From Perilla frutescens (Eukaryota; Streptophyta; Magnoliopsida; Lamiales; Lamiaceae), in NCBI GenBank assembly GCA_026008535.1, contig BRKX01000004.1, positions 33,112,501 to 33,176,500 on the forward strand: DNA of 64,000 nucleotides, given 5' to 3'. The notes under the pieces were generated by a model. That model made no database searches. It saw nothing but the letters and a program-made list of their open reading frames with translations, and had not been told where the DNA came from. Shown one piece after another: positions 22,671 to 34,607 of this stretch. Within the stretch, counting starts at the first letter, position 1, and each line of letters begins with the position of its first letter. Both the position numbers and the translations under genes were made by a program.

Positions 22671-22988
22671 ATGCCAACTGAGGAGTCTTGTGCATGGCTG
22701 CCCACTCCAATGCTTGCACCCCAAGCTCCCCACATTACTGACAACTTGCTGGCCACTTCTTTCTCTCTTCTGCCACAGTTGTCACTGCCAAACCATGATT
22801 TCCATCAGCTTGCCCTTTTGGATGATGCAAAAAAGGGGGAAGGGTATGCTGATGATGGAAAAGCATGTGGAATACCACATGATGGAAACTGGCAAGGTGA
22901 TCTAGCTCTTTGGGATGAGATCCAAAGAGAAGTAAAAAGAAAGATACAACTTCAGAGGGAAGCTATCTTTCAGGGGGAAGCTCCTTAG
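22671..22988 (+). CDS. ORF3c of element D, small open frame of unknown function
   Basis: A 105-codon frame without internal stops begins MPTEESCAWLPTPMLAPQ and ends EAIFQGEAP. I do not recognise it. The DDAKKGEG stretch is encoded by a polypurine run (AAAAAAGGGGGAAGGG, 22829-22844). The similar STQKGGVD stretch near the end of ORF3 in elements C and B is also encoded by a purine tract, so this may be a remnant of an ORF3 C-terminus and not an independent gene. Only the TATA box upstream and the open frame speak for it. Confidence 0.3.
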   Translation: MPTEESCAWLPTPMLAPQAPHITDNLLATSFSLLPQLSLPNHDFHQLALLDDAKKGEGYADDGKACGIPHDGNWQGDLALWDEIQREVKRKIQLQREAIFQGEAP

Positions 22989-23782
22989 GGGGAAGTCCAA
23001 ATTGAGTAATGGCAAGCTCAAAGCGGTACTTGGACCCGGGAGAATGCTCAGTTGGAGCAACAGCAACCTTGGGGTATCCACAATATACCGGGCATCTCTT
23101 CCTGTAAGTGGGAGAAGAGAGAATCGAGCAAAAGAAGAAGAAACTGAATGGTGAACAGTTTCAACTGAAGAAAGAAGTTAAAATATCAGTTCTTGATATT
23201 CTCTCTCTCTGTTACTTTCTTAAAATAAATTCTTCATCTTCTTTGCTCAATCAGTTTCTAAACATGCTCCTTGTTAATAATACAAGTACATTACATTTTG
23301 ATCATGCTGACATATCTTTCTGAATAGCTTAATGCTTTCAATTAGCTCTGAAATTAATCAAAATCTGCATGATAATCAGAATTGAGCTGCTTTAGCACTG
23401 AAACATTTGAAGCTTCTTCAAGCTGTGTAAATGAGTATTAAAATATCTTAAGGCCACTCTAGCTGCAACTTTTGACAGTAAAAACCCTGATGCCTGAAAG
23501 AAAAAACTCGTTAAGCTCAAATGTTAACTCTGATCTAATGCTTATCTATGCTTTTTTTAAGCTCTGATATTTATGTCAAAGTCTTGATACTCATGAATGT
23601 CAAAACTTATAAGCTTTTAAAAGATATAAGCATCTAACACTGTTCCGAGGAACATGGTCTGATACTAGCCTTGATACCAAATACTGGTACAAGCTGCTTA
23701 GATGGTCATTCATGAAAGATAACCTCACACAGTTTTCCATCATCAAACCTACTGATTTTGACATCATCAAAAAGGGGGAAAT
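22989..23782 (+). other. 3' untranslated region and polypurine tract of D
   Basis: No gene is supported. Short purine runs occur at about 22972-22996. The tract AAAAAGGGGGAAA (23769-23781) touches the 3' LTR and is the plus-strand primer. Confidence 0.6.
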
Positions 23783-25529
23783 TATTGGGAAAATAGTTGG
23801 AATGATCCAACTGATGGTTTTGATGAAATGTCAAAACATATTTGATGATCATATGAAAAATGCATGTTATTTAAAGTTGGGAATCAGGAGTAATGATCAA
23901 GTAAGACTTCAGACAAAGTCAAGTTGAAATGAGAGTCAGTTGTACTGAAGCATGATCAACCAGCTTAAAGATTGCCTTAATCAGACCAGTCAGAGTCAAC
24001 TCTTCAAAGCTTAAAAAGCTAGAGGGGGATGAGAACTTTGAAGACTGGTAGGCATCCACAGATGAGTAACCATCAGTCTAGTCGAAAGCCAAGATAGACT
24101 GATGAGAACAAGGCCAGCTCAAAAAGCTGAAGCTAAACTGATCAAGAATCAGTTAGCTAATCCTAAAACTGATCAAAGATCAGTTTGACTGGGAGAAAGT
24201 TCAAAGAGCTTTGAGCCAATACTGAATTGACCTATGATCAGTTCAATGAGAGATAAGCTTAAACGATCAGCCGACTGGTAGTCCAAAACTAAAATCTTTT
24301 AAAGCTAAGTTGCCAAGGCAGCTTCACCGGACTGATCTAAGACTGAAGCTTAAGGCAACTGAGGAACTGCTAACTGGACAATCTCAGAGATGAAAGCCCA
24401 TCAGCTGAATGTCCAGAACTGATAGCCGAAATACCTGCTCTCTCTCTGACAAACAGTCAATGAAGATCTTAACAGGAAATCTTGAAAACATCCTAATGAT
24501 AAATGGAGCAGAAGTCATTAAAGTTAAATAGCTAGTTCATTTAAAGCTTTAAATGGCTACAAGCATTAAACTGCCGCCGGTGGATTCCACAGATCCACCA
24601 ATCATAACGGTCAAAATATCACTCATCTATAAAAAGAGAGTGAACACTATTTTTATCAAGACTTTTCACCAATCTAACTTTTGCTATCTTGCAGATATTG
24701 AGCTCTTCTTTCTCCCTCCTCACAGCTCAAAGCTTAAACCTCTTAAGTGCAAAAAGTCCCAACTAAGAAGGCGTGCTTCAAATCTCAAGCAAGCAGCTAG
24801 CTGACGAAGAATTCCAGGCAGAGGAAAGCTTCTTAGTTCAGTCCTTCAAAGATCAACTACCCAGCTCAGACGCAGATGCGCAAAGGAGCATTTTAGTTGA
24901 TACCAATTTCAAGACTGTACTCTTGAAGATCTAGCGAGATCTAAAATCGTGAAAAGACGGACAATAGCACCTAAAGTCTCAGCGAGCAGTTGGGACCTGT
25001 AAGTGTGAGTTGTCGACCTAGAAACCGGCTGAGGAGGAGCGTGTACTGACGGGTTCGTTCTTCCAGGACAACAACAGTGAGAAAGGAGGCCGCGCTCGGT
25101 TTGAAGGGTACCATTTTTAGGTCCAACAAAATTTCTTCACTGTATAATTGTAATAAAGAAACTTTACTCTTACATAGTGGATTGTCCTTTTGCTGAAGGA
25201 AGAGAGGACGTAGAAGCAGAATGCTTCGAACCTCTATAAGTCTTGTGTGTGCTGTATTTATTGCTTTAAGCATTGCATGTTCTTCAACTGCACACTCTAG
25301 CAGATAAGTTGCACTGTCAAGCTGAGCTAACTTCTCAAGCTATCACTCCTAACTGATCAGCCCACCTGCTAAGCTCTAAGTCAAGCTCACTCTCTCAACT
25401 GAATAGTGCACAGATAAATTATTGAAAATGAGTTAGGGCCCTAAACATTCCGCAATCAGTTTAAGTTTTTGAAGTCAGTTTATTCACCCTCCCCTCTCTA
25501 ACTAACATAGACTCGTACCGGGACCAACA
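23783..25529 (+). repeat. 3' LTR of element D
   Basis: Aligns along its length with the 5' LTR. The first bases have changed from TGTTGG to TATTGG, while the end CCAACA is kept. TATAAAA lies at 24628-24634 and the 9-bp palindrome at 24166-24186. About 6% divergence from the 5' LTR by eye in the first 385 bp. Confidence 0.88.
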
Positions 25530-25534
25530 ATATC

Positions 25535-26226
25535 ACGAGTCACGTGAGAAAATCCTGAGCTTGAGCTACCCAGTCGAAGAGACTATCACGGAGTGAATGC
25601 CAGAATGTTGAAAGTTGCGTCACTTTTCTACCAGAGATCTCTTCATCACTAAAATCGACGTCAGATCTATTGTTTGGATCAACTATAGATAGGTTTTATC
25701 TTAGTTGTGTGTGTAGGTACTGATTAGATTGAGTGTTAGTAGTTCTTTGAGTAGATATATTATTTAGCTATCTAGATGTTAGATAGTGATTTTGAGAGGA
25801 ATTATTCAAGTAAGTGAAACTCGAATAGGTTCCTTATATTGTATGCAGTGTTGTTAAGAGAGTGAACCTGGACAACATCAGCATTGTAATTTTCAACACT
25901 AGTAAAGTGTAATTTCACCCCGAGGCAATCACGTACCGAAGGTGTGTGATTTAAAATTCATTTTCGTGCAAGTTGTTCTTTAAATTTCCGCTGCGTGTTG
26001 AAGGCATAGTAGTTAACACTAGCTTCAACATCAACTTAGTTATTTGCACATTGACTTTTTCACAAGTTGTTTTTTGCTTGTGTTTTAAAGATATTTTCGT
26101 GTAAACTGTTCTTTAAATTCTCGTGACAATGTTGTTGGTAAAGTGAGTAACACTGACTACAGCATTGTGTATAACATTGCACGTGTGTTCTATTTTTCAC
26201 AGTATTTGAGGCAACAAATTCTAACA
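25535..26226 (+). repeat. 3' LTR of element C, second part
   Basis: Continues the LTR broken at 10829. The sequence after ATATC matches A's LTR (ACGAGTCACGTGAGAAAATC). It ends GCAACAAATTCTAACA, the inverse of the TGTTAG start. Confidence 0.82.
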
Positions 26227-27160
26227 TTAATGAAGTATTATCATCATGCTAACGAAGCATTATAGTTATACTAATTAAAGTTTTCAAATATTGTTAGCGA
26301 AAAATATATTCTAAAAATTAATTATAAACCTAATTTGATTTAATAAACCCTAATTAAATGGAAAAAATTATAATTGGATGAAATAAACATAATTAGATGA
26401 AATAAACATTGACTGGATGTGGTAAACCCTAAATAAGTTGGAACAAATCATAATAATATTATATTTATACTACGTTAGCATTATGCTTGTGCTTCGTCGG
26501 AACTGTGAATACACTATGTTAGCATATGACAATACTCTATCAACATACGTTTTAAATCATAATTGGATGGGATAAACCATAATAATCAATTAGGAACTAT
26601 AAATGAAAAATTAAATTAAAAAAAATCATAATTAGATGGAATAAACCCGAATAAATGTGTACTACGCTAGTGTTATAATAATTCTTTGTTAGCACAGTGA
26701 ATACATTATGTTAGCATATGACAAATGTTTCATTAGCATATGTTATCATAATGCTGAAGAAGAATTATTAGAAGCTAACAAAAGCATTTACAACTTCGGC
26801 ACGCGTAAAAAATTATCTTTTTTATTTTTCGTTCATATTTTTTCATCTAAACATAGCCTTTTGACGTCCTAAATGAAATAGCACGAAGAGAGCTTTAATT
26901 TGATATATTTTTTGTGTGCATTGGATTAAAAATGAGCAAATTATGGTCGTTTAAAGTTTTTAAGACTTTTTTTAATTGCTAACATCATCATTTTTAATGG
27001 ATTTGGACGAAAATAGTCCTCCTTCCTTTATTTTTTGTCCTATTATTTATGAAATTACCACTATCTCTACATTAAATCTCAACCATTAGATTATTAACTT
27101 GGATGGTGTAAGATGATGTCTTAGTTCTCATACCAGAAAAATAGTATAATTTGATCCATT
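26227..27160. other. Intergenic AT-rich DNA with an imperfect duplication
   Basis: No gene. Two related segments, about 26466-26560 and 26660-26745, share TACTACG(T/C)TAG...GTTAGCATATGACAA. They are separated by repeats of ATTAGATGAAATAAAC type. Confidence 0.45.
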
Positions 27161-28060
27161 CCCTATATATATATACACACACACCAAAGCTCCATGTGAG
27201 AACAAGGAACTAATCTCCACTATTCATCCATAAAAAATGTGTGGTCTAGATCAAAAGCAACACAAGGTGGCATTTTTGTAATTTAAGGATTATTTTAATG
27301 AGGTTAGGGTAGTTTTGTAATTTGGTAAATGTGATTAAAATACTAGGGTTTTTTTTTCTTTCTCTCTCATTCTCTATCAGCTTCTTCATCACTTCTTCAA
27401 CGGCTTCTTTGATTTCAACGCGCAAGAGATCAATTTGCTTCTTTGATTTCTGATATCTATGTGTTTTTTCATGTAATCAAATTTCAATTCTCCGCAATCA
27501 TTACACACACGATTGTTATAATTTTTTCTGGAGTTTTTTTTATTCGTTGTTGTTGGATGAAGACATCGGGTAAAAATCAGATTGTTATATATTGTCCTGA
27601 GATTTTTTCTTCGATGTGTTTTATATTCGTTCCATATTGTTGATGATTTGATATATATATATATATATATCCCGATTAAAATAATAACATATGTTCGTTC
27701 ATGTAATGTAATTTATTTTTTTATCCGTTTTATTTTAGATTTATTCGATAATGTCGATGAAGTTGATTTAGTGGAACTTTTGAATTTTCATGATCAACAT
27801 GTGTTTTCAGTTCTGCAGATTATGGTTTCTTATTAAAATGTACTTGTATCTCTGTAGATTTGTTATCATCACAAAATGACTTATTTTTTAATAGTATTAG
27901 CACTACTATTAGAGGTTTTAGCACTGCTGTAGATTAGTTTTTGCACTACTGTGACCATTTTTAGCATGATCGAAGAATATATATTTTTTTAACATTAACA
28001 TGATTAGAGGAATGGCTGGACTAAAGGAGAAAACATACTCGTAAATATGTATTAAATTTG
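27161..28060. other. Anonymous repeat-like sequence, possibly a Helitron fragment
   Basis: Begins CCCTATATATATATA followed by a CTCCATGTGAGAACAAGGAAC stretch and continues through a TC-rich block into (AT)n at 27650-27670. The style resembles non-autonomous Helitrons of asterids as I remember them. I cannot place the hairpin and CTRR end, so this is a weak suggestion. No gene. Confidence 0.2.
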
Positions 28061-28998
28061 TAGGTCAGTATTATTTCTTTAATGGAATAAAAATAATACT
28101 TAATTTATTTAATTATATCCTTGTTATGGATATTAAAAACTAAATAAATTAGCAGGTCAATTTAATATTCTGCTAGATCTCTGTTGTAGCCCAATATAAA
28201 CATAATGGACTGTGAATGGAACAAGAGTTGGAGGCTCAAACCCATTACGGTTTAATTAGAAGATTTTCAAAAATCATCAAAGTAATACAACCCCTCTTTG
28301 TGCTCTCTTGATTCCTAGGATTTCCATACAGTCTGGTAGTTTGTATCCCACTCTACATCTAGACAAGGTTCGTGAATACAACAGAAGATCAAGAAGTAGA
28401 ATATAAGAGTTGTGTGATTTTCGAACACCATAAAGATTTGCTGAGTTCATGTGTTCTCCATCAACAATGGGATTAGACATTTAATCCCGTGAGCAACCCA
28501 ATAACGTTTGTAAGTACCGGTTTTGATTGATTCTATTTTCCTTTTGCTGCAATAGATTCAAAATTGGAGTTGCATGTTAATTCAACATAGGATAATTAAT
28601 GTCACACATAAAATTATGATTTACATGAGTTTATAATTAATGACATCCAAATAGATCATGTGGGGTACAATTCAAAAAAAACCTCAACATAGTCATCTCT
28701 GTTATTAATTTAGGAACTTGGTCCCTTGACCCTTTCTTATGTTATGATATATGATCAGGACCCTAGTGTGTCACCAAAATATGATATTTATAAATAAATC
28801 CTTATCCGAGACGGTATACTTAGGGCGAGCAGGTTATGATTAAAGCTTCAACTATTACAACTATAAGATAGGTGATTTCTAAACAACACATTACTTTATT
28901 TTTCAAAAACGTGTTATGTTTATTATAAAATATGTTTATGTTAAATCATGCTTCAAATTTTTTTTATGACTTATTGGAAGATAACTCTATCGAATTCC
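28061..28998. other. Intergenic DNA, nothing identified
   Basis: AT-rich with no reading frame of note. Some phrases look transposon-derived, but no LTR pair, inverted repeat or target duplication could be found by eye. Confidence 0.4.
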
Positions 28999-29213
28999 AA
29001 TATGGCATTACGATGCAAATATGACACTTCAATGCAATATGGCACTACAGTGCAAATATGACACTTCGGTGTAAAATGGCACTACGGTGCAAATCTGACA
29101 CTTCGGTACAATTATGACACTTATGTACAATTATGGCACTACACTGCAAATATGACACTTCTTTGCAATTATGGTACTACGATACAAATATGTCACTTTG
29201 GTGAAATTCATCT
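28999..29213. repeat. 37-bp minisatellite
   Basis: About five and a half imperfect copies of a unit built from two related halves, ATGGCACTACGGTGCAAAT and ATGACACTTCGGTGCAAT. One copy has lost its first half. Units differ at several positions, so this is an old array. It is not a CRISPR: there are no unique spacers and the context is a plant genome. Confidence 0.8.
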
Positions 29214-30089
29214 TTATATGATAGTGAACTATATTGAATTAATCTTCCATATGTTAATGAGCAGGGACTTTTTGTGACTATTCTAGTAAATATGTTTAGT
29301 ATGCAAAATATTTATTGAATGATCAAGTATATTTCAGAAATTGAAACTCCCACCAAGTGTTTTCTAGCACTCAACACATATATTTTTTCAATATATTTTC
29401 AGGTACATGATGACGACTGGCGTCTGACGTGGACCAATGAGGACATCTTATTTTGTTAACCATTTTATGATTTTTAATCATTGATTATGTGTAGTTTGTG
29501 ATTAATAAGTATGAATTTTTATGCTTCCGCTTTATGATCATGAAGTATTTAATTATTTTATGCACACTTGTTTGTGTTGTGGTCTTTTTGACACATTTTA
29601 AATGTTGATTATTGAATTTTGACTGGTCGTGGTCAAATAGGTTTTGATTAGTTGTTGAATGGTAAACGTCATGGTAAACGTCTGTGGATGTGGATATTAT
29701 GAATATTTTAAATGAAATGTTGCCCAAATTTTTATAATCTAAGAAAATTATTTATTTTGAATTAATAAAATTTTATTGTCATTTCTTATGGTTTGTGTTT
29801 TCGTTAGCACTTGGGCCTCCATGTTTAGGTCGCTACATAAGTATTAGTCAACTTACTAGATTTTGAAGGTGATTTTAGACGGGAAAATATAAATTTTCTA
29901 GTAAAAAATTACATAACAAAACTGGATAAAATTATATTTTGAAGTTGAAGACATTTTGGGGATAAATGTGGGAACAAATGCAACACCTCTAGTCCATCTC
30001 ATCATACTCCAAATTTAATTACTAGAGTTGTATAAGAAGCCCAAAAAACTAAAGAAGTAATTAAACCAATTAAATATGCCATGCATGAA
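29214..30089. other. Region downstream of the laccase, possibly an LTR fragment
   Basis: 29400-29845 reads like the inner part of a gypsy LTR (GACGTGGACCAATGAGGACA, TTATGCTTCCGCTTTATGAT, CACTTGGGCCTCC). This rests on memory of similar LTRs; no partner LTR is present. The remainder up to 30089 is the laccase 3' flank. Confidence 0.25.
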
Positions 30090-32482
30090 CTAATGTAAGC
30101 ATGAGGGTAAATCATGAGGTGGAGGAAGCAATGCAGTCTCAGCTGTTGTACCATTTTTCACCACTATAACTGCACTCATTCCCCACATTTGATACCTCTC
30201 CAAATGGTAATGCATCAACCACACCCCAGCACATCACCACAAACAGAATTAATCAATGTCACTACTAAATTACCTTGCGTTCCATCTCCTACTCTCGTAT
30301 AAAACGTCAACAAAATCAAGAAAACAAACCTGGATTATCTGCCCTGAACCTGATTGTAACCCAACCATTATTAGGAATTCCCACAGTTGTTTCTTGAGGA
30401 GGGTCATTAAGATTATACCCCAAAGGATCGTTTTTCGAGTCGAAATTGCCAAAACCCCAACCAATTTTTAAAATCCATAGCCTTGCAGATACATTGGATG
30501 ATTATCACTAGCCAACAAATATGTCCCCTGCAGAACCATCTCAACACTAGCATTGTAGTTCAACAGAAACACCCTCGTCCCAAACTCTGGTGTTAGAAGC
30601 TCATTAGGCAGATTATTGGCCGTGTAATCAAACTCCTTAGGTGGATCTTTAGGAAAGTTGGTCTGGAAAATACCATTGATAGAAAGGTAGTATGCTTGAA
30701 GGATGTCGATAGCTGGAGGGATGAAACTCACATTGTTCAAACTAGCAGAGAACCTTTTACCAAAAGGCCCTGTGCATGGAGCTCCAGTGCAGTTGAGTAG
30801 ATTGACGGACACTGTGATGAACACATGAGTGTCAACTGTAGTTGGGACATCAACAGGGTGATCTTTGCACGCCAGGCTTCTCAGTCTCCTCGAGAATTCA
30901 GTCGAGGCTTGTGTAGCGTTGTGAGGAGGGAGTTGAGGAAGCAGAGGAGATGAGGAAGTGTTGCTTACTATATTCTGATAGTGCAACATCCCTGGTGTTG
31001 TAGTGTTGTCGAAACCAGCCCCAAACGCACTCGAATAAGCATTTGCAGCCACGTAGTATAGACCAGGGGGCTGATTTGCTTGGAACAAAACGTCCATGGA
31101 CTGGCCGGGAGAGATCATGATATGGTTTGTTTTGAATGGTTTTGTATATATAGAATCCATCTGTTCCCACAAGCATCAGTTTGTGTTTCGCCACGGCAAA
31201 GAAGAGGCTTTCATCCATGACGGCATTAACTATTCTCAGAAGATAGGTTTTGCCATGTTTCACCTCCATTTTGAAAGTTTCTACCAAAAATGAGAACATG
31301 ACGTGTGAAATTATTCTTCCAATATGATGCATTTAAATGAAATGGCAAAGAAAAATACGATTGATATATGTATACCTTGTTTTGAGCATGGATAGATATC
31401 ACCTGGCTGGCCATTGATAGTGTAGGCATCAGATAATATTGGTTCACCTCCTGTTTTGTTGGCATTTCCTTGTATGTCCATCACATTCTTTTTCCACCAC
31501 TCCCCTGATTAAACAAGCATGCACCATTTACATTTATATATGGACGTACAATTATGTTTAATTTGGTCATGCCCCATTCAAAAGTTTTTTGATAAAATAT
31601 TTCAAATCCCAAAGGAACACATTTGTATAGACTTTTGCTTGGTCTGACTCTAATACAATATTGCATGAGTTGCTTGAGAGGAGAATCGTTCCGTGTTTTA
31701 ACTTTTAAGAGTTTCGACACGACATACCTAGGATGAGGGGAAATTGTGCATAAGGCTTGGGGAAAGGATAGGTAGCCCCATTATTAGGATAAACAATGAT
31801 GAGTCCATGTAATGTAGCTCGATCTTGCCCACCCACTATGTGCATGCCACCATATGGTTCCTTCCTCAGTTGTTAATTGAATGTTATAGGTGAACTTCTT
31901 CCCCGGCCTACTCGGGCACTGGTTTACATACTCTGCCCCATCCGGCCACGGATTTCGCAGTTGTCGCACTCCATGCCTGCAACAGAACACATCAAAAAAA
32001 ATCTAAAATAAACGATTTTAATCCCTTATAAAAAGAAAACGGATCCTTAAACCCCTTTGACATTCATTTCACGTTGAGGTACTGCAAATAAGAAAAGATC
32101 GAATACATACCAGTGAAGTGTTATGTTATACTCTGCCTCGTTGTGAAATTGGACGACCAATTTGTCTTCTCTATTAGCTCTCAGAGTTGGTCCGGGAAAT
32201 TTTCCATTTACCGTCAAGATTTACTTTGTGCTGCACAATCTAGTATACGGACATGACTTTACCTACAGTTATTATTTTAATTCAATGAGTTTCAAATGTA
32301 AAAACAATATTGGTGAAAAGGGGTTGGTATGTTAAAAAAAAAAAAGAAGCAAAAACAAAAACAAAAAGTTGTACCACAAACGTATGGTGGTGGGTTCTAC
32401 CATAACTAACTCGAACAAGAATTGCTAGAGAAAATATTACAGCAAACGTTTTTGCAAATGATGGGCAGCTTTTGCATCCCAT
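30090..32482 (-). pseudogene. Laccase (multicopper oxidase) pseudogene, six exons
   Basis: Exons by translation and splice sites: 32375-32482, 32111-32262, 31728-31976, 31376-31504, 30330-31280 and 30090-30226. The lengths 152, 129 and 249 (245 plus a 4-base insertion) agree with the exon sizes I recall for plant laccases. Exon 1 codes for a signal peptide (MGCKSCPSFAKTFAVIFSLA). Copper motifs HWHG and WWHAH survive. Damage: TAA at 32221-32223, in place of a sense codon after RLCSTK; an additional TCGA at 31819-31822; an additional four bases in a TA run near 31146; and one base lost near 30468. HPMHLHG has become HPMYLQG, the type 1 copper Cys in the final HCH motif is Tyr (30207-30209), and the nearby DRH His is Tyr. 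Intron 5 ends TG, not AG. Functional laccases are apoplastic phenol oxidases; this looks like the LAC14/15 type but the subtype is uncertain. Confidence 0.92.
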
Positions 32483-33540
32483 TTTTAAATGAATGTTGTT
32501 ATTTTTTGTGTGAACAATATGAGTGTAAATGTGTGTGCGTGTGGAGTTTTTTGGTTTTAATTTATTGTGCATTAAGCTTATTCCCACACATTGCCATTAA
32601 TTATATGCAACCATTAATGGTTTCGTCGTTACCTTATATTACCATTCAAAATTTGAATTGGTGATAATTTGGAATGTAAAATTGATGGAAATAATCTTGT
32701 TTTTATGAATGACAACCAAGCGAATCAAATCACTTTTAGTAATTTGCTTACATGGCCGGCTTATTATTATTTGTATTCCAATAATTTTATTATTTTGAGT
32801 TTACGTATTATAATTTTAATTTAAATTTTATCTAAGGGTAATAATATAATCATCTAATATTATTTAATATTTTATTATTCCTTGTATTCTAATAACTAAT
32901 ATATAATTAACACTCTAATATTATAACCCTAAAAATTCTAATTTATTAAAAACCTGACAAGATAACATAATCCTTGAAATAATTAATTTAAATTCAAATA
33001 TATTATTAAAATTCATAATTTTAATTTGTACAACATTTAAAATAAAAAAATGGCATAAACAATTAAACTTTCAAGATCGTATTATTTGATAATTTCAAAA
33101 CAACCACATAATGACATAATATGTGAGGTTAAGTATATTTATATAAATTAATAATAAACTCACGTGAATACTAAACATGGTAAAGCACAAATCAATAAAA
33201 AAATCTTAATTAAAATTCCATTTTACTTTAAAGGAATGATTAATTTTCTACAAAATTAAAAAAGAAAAAAGAAAAAATCATTATATTTATAATTTTCTAC
33301 TATAATAATAATAATAATAAAATATTTCATATTCTTAATTAGTAAAATAAGTTATCCATTAAATAATTCATAAAATGCTATAATATTCTTAAAAATGTAA
33401 CAACTAAGACATTACAGGCACATGTTGATAGTCAATATAAGATAATAAGTTTGTACTTTATTTATATTAATTATTAATCTTTGTAGTTATACTCCATTTG
33501 ATACGAGTTAAAAATATAATCTACTATTGATAAATGTATA
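32483..33540. other. Laccase upstream flank and AT-rich intergenic DNA
   Basis: The first 150 bp upstream hold weak TATA-like words (GCATATAATTAA on the minus strand, near 32605). The rest is very AT-rich with an (ATA)n run at about 33302-33320. No gene seen. Confidence 0.4.
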
Positions 33541-34607
33541 TGTTAAAATATGTTGCCTGAAACAATGTGAATTACGGATGTAAATTGCAAAGTTAAATGA
33601 AATGTTGAAGTTAGTGTTACCACATTGCCTTCAACATGCAGCGGAAACTTAAACAAAACTTTGCACAAAATAAATTTTAAATCACACTCCTTACGGTGTG
33701 TGATTGCCTCAAGGCGAAATTCACTATCACAAGTGATAAATAAAAACAATGCTAATGTTGTCTCGGTTCACTCCTTAGACAACACTGCATAAAACATACA
33801 GAGGACTATCCTAGCTTCACTCACTCGAATAATCACTCAAAACAAACCTATCTAAACACATAGATAGATTACAACAAGTCACTATAAATCCTAGACTTCT
33901 CAAAGTTGACTATCTAACCTACACGCACAACTGGAATGAAAGTCTCCAGCTGATTTGGACGCTAGGTCGATGTCTGGAAAGATGTCTTAGATTTCAGAGA
34001 TGACATTAGATGCAAGATTCAGAGCTTCTCACAAACCACGGTGATAACCTGCTTGCATAAATGATTTTAAGGTTTAAGGAGACCTTAAATACTTCCTCCA
34101 TCTTGTCTTGGCAGTTGCCTCACAATTCTAGATGACTTGGACTTGAATCAACCGCCTTCCACTACCCATTAATGAAGTGGACTTGAAATAACCGTCTTTT
34201 GCATTGCGTGACACATGTTTTTCAACATCGTGCAATAATAGCGGTTACTCCAGTGACCCACGATCTCCTACAACAGTTAGCGTCCAAGAAGGAGTGGGAA
34301 CATCACGTCCCCAGGAAATCCGGAACAGATTTTGAACAAGTCAAAATCAAACATTATCCACATTTTAAATCAAAATAAAATATCCAATAAATCCCTAAAA
34401 ATGTAGAAAATCAAATGTGACAAAAATCACAATTTATTCAGATTAATTTAAAATAAATTAATCCAAAATACTTGGAAAGGATAAGGTTAATGTTCCGAGT
34501 GTTATACTCGATGTGACGAGAATGACGGAACAGCATTAGATACGACATTGATTGCGATGTTATCAAACGAAGTGATAACATCATCTGGAACACGTCATAC
34601 TCAACAA
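33541..34607 (-). repeat. 3' LTR of element B
   Basis: On the minus strand it starts TGTTGAG after the purine tract and ends TTTTAACA. It aligns with A's LTR in the segment around GTGTGTGATTGCCTCA and in the AACATGCAG(C/T)G segment. Length is 1067 bp. Confidence 0.82.

Larger units (their letters stand above)
10830..25529 (+). mobile_element. Element D: 14.7-kb Ty1/copia element with additional ORFs after pol
   Basis: The ends are TGTTGG and CCAACA, with a perfect 5-bp target duplication ATATC (10825-10829 and 25530-25534) inside C's 3' LTR. It has two LTRs (1736 and 1747 bp), a Met-tRNA type primer site, broken gag and pol, and nearly 6 kb of additional sequence with ORF3a, ORF3b and ORF3c before the purine tract. 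Copia elements are usually much shorter. Long SIRE/Maximus elements with a further ORF are known, but two related ORFs plus a third are not something I recognise. By eye the LTRs differ at about 24 of the first 385 positions, so this is not a very recent insertion. Confidence 0.88.
6033..26226 (+). mobile_element. Element C: 3' part of a Ty1/copia element, split by D and a CACTA element
   Basis: C keeps the ORF3 leader and ORF3, two purine tracts, and a 3' LTR starting at 10292 (TGTTAG) and ending at 26226 (CTAACA). The LTR is split by element D, and a CACTA element sits between ORF3 and the purine tract. The 5' LTR, gag and pol should lie to the left beyond element A, outside the window. ORF3 and the LTR place C in the same family as A, in the opposite orientation. 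Confidence 0.75.

Noticed and set aside
27443..27836. Small plus-strand frames in TC- and AT-rich DNA
   Set aside because: They run through an (AT)n repeat and show only hydrophobic low-complexity sequence.
28999..29213. Possible CRISPR-like repeat array
   Set aside because: Units are directly adjacent and degenerate with no unique spacers, and the genome is a plant.
30468..31172. Stand-alone 234-codon laccase-like gene
   Set aside because: It is the central part of laccase exon 5 between two frameshifts, and its apparent start lies within the exon.
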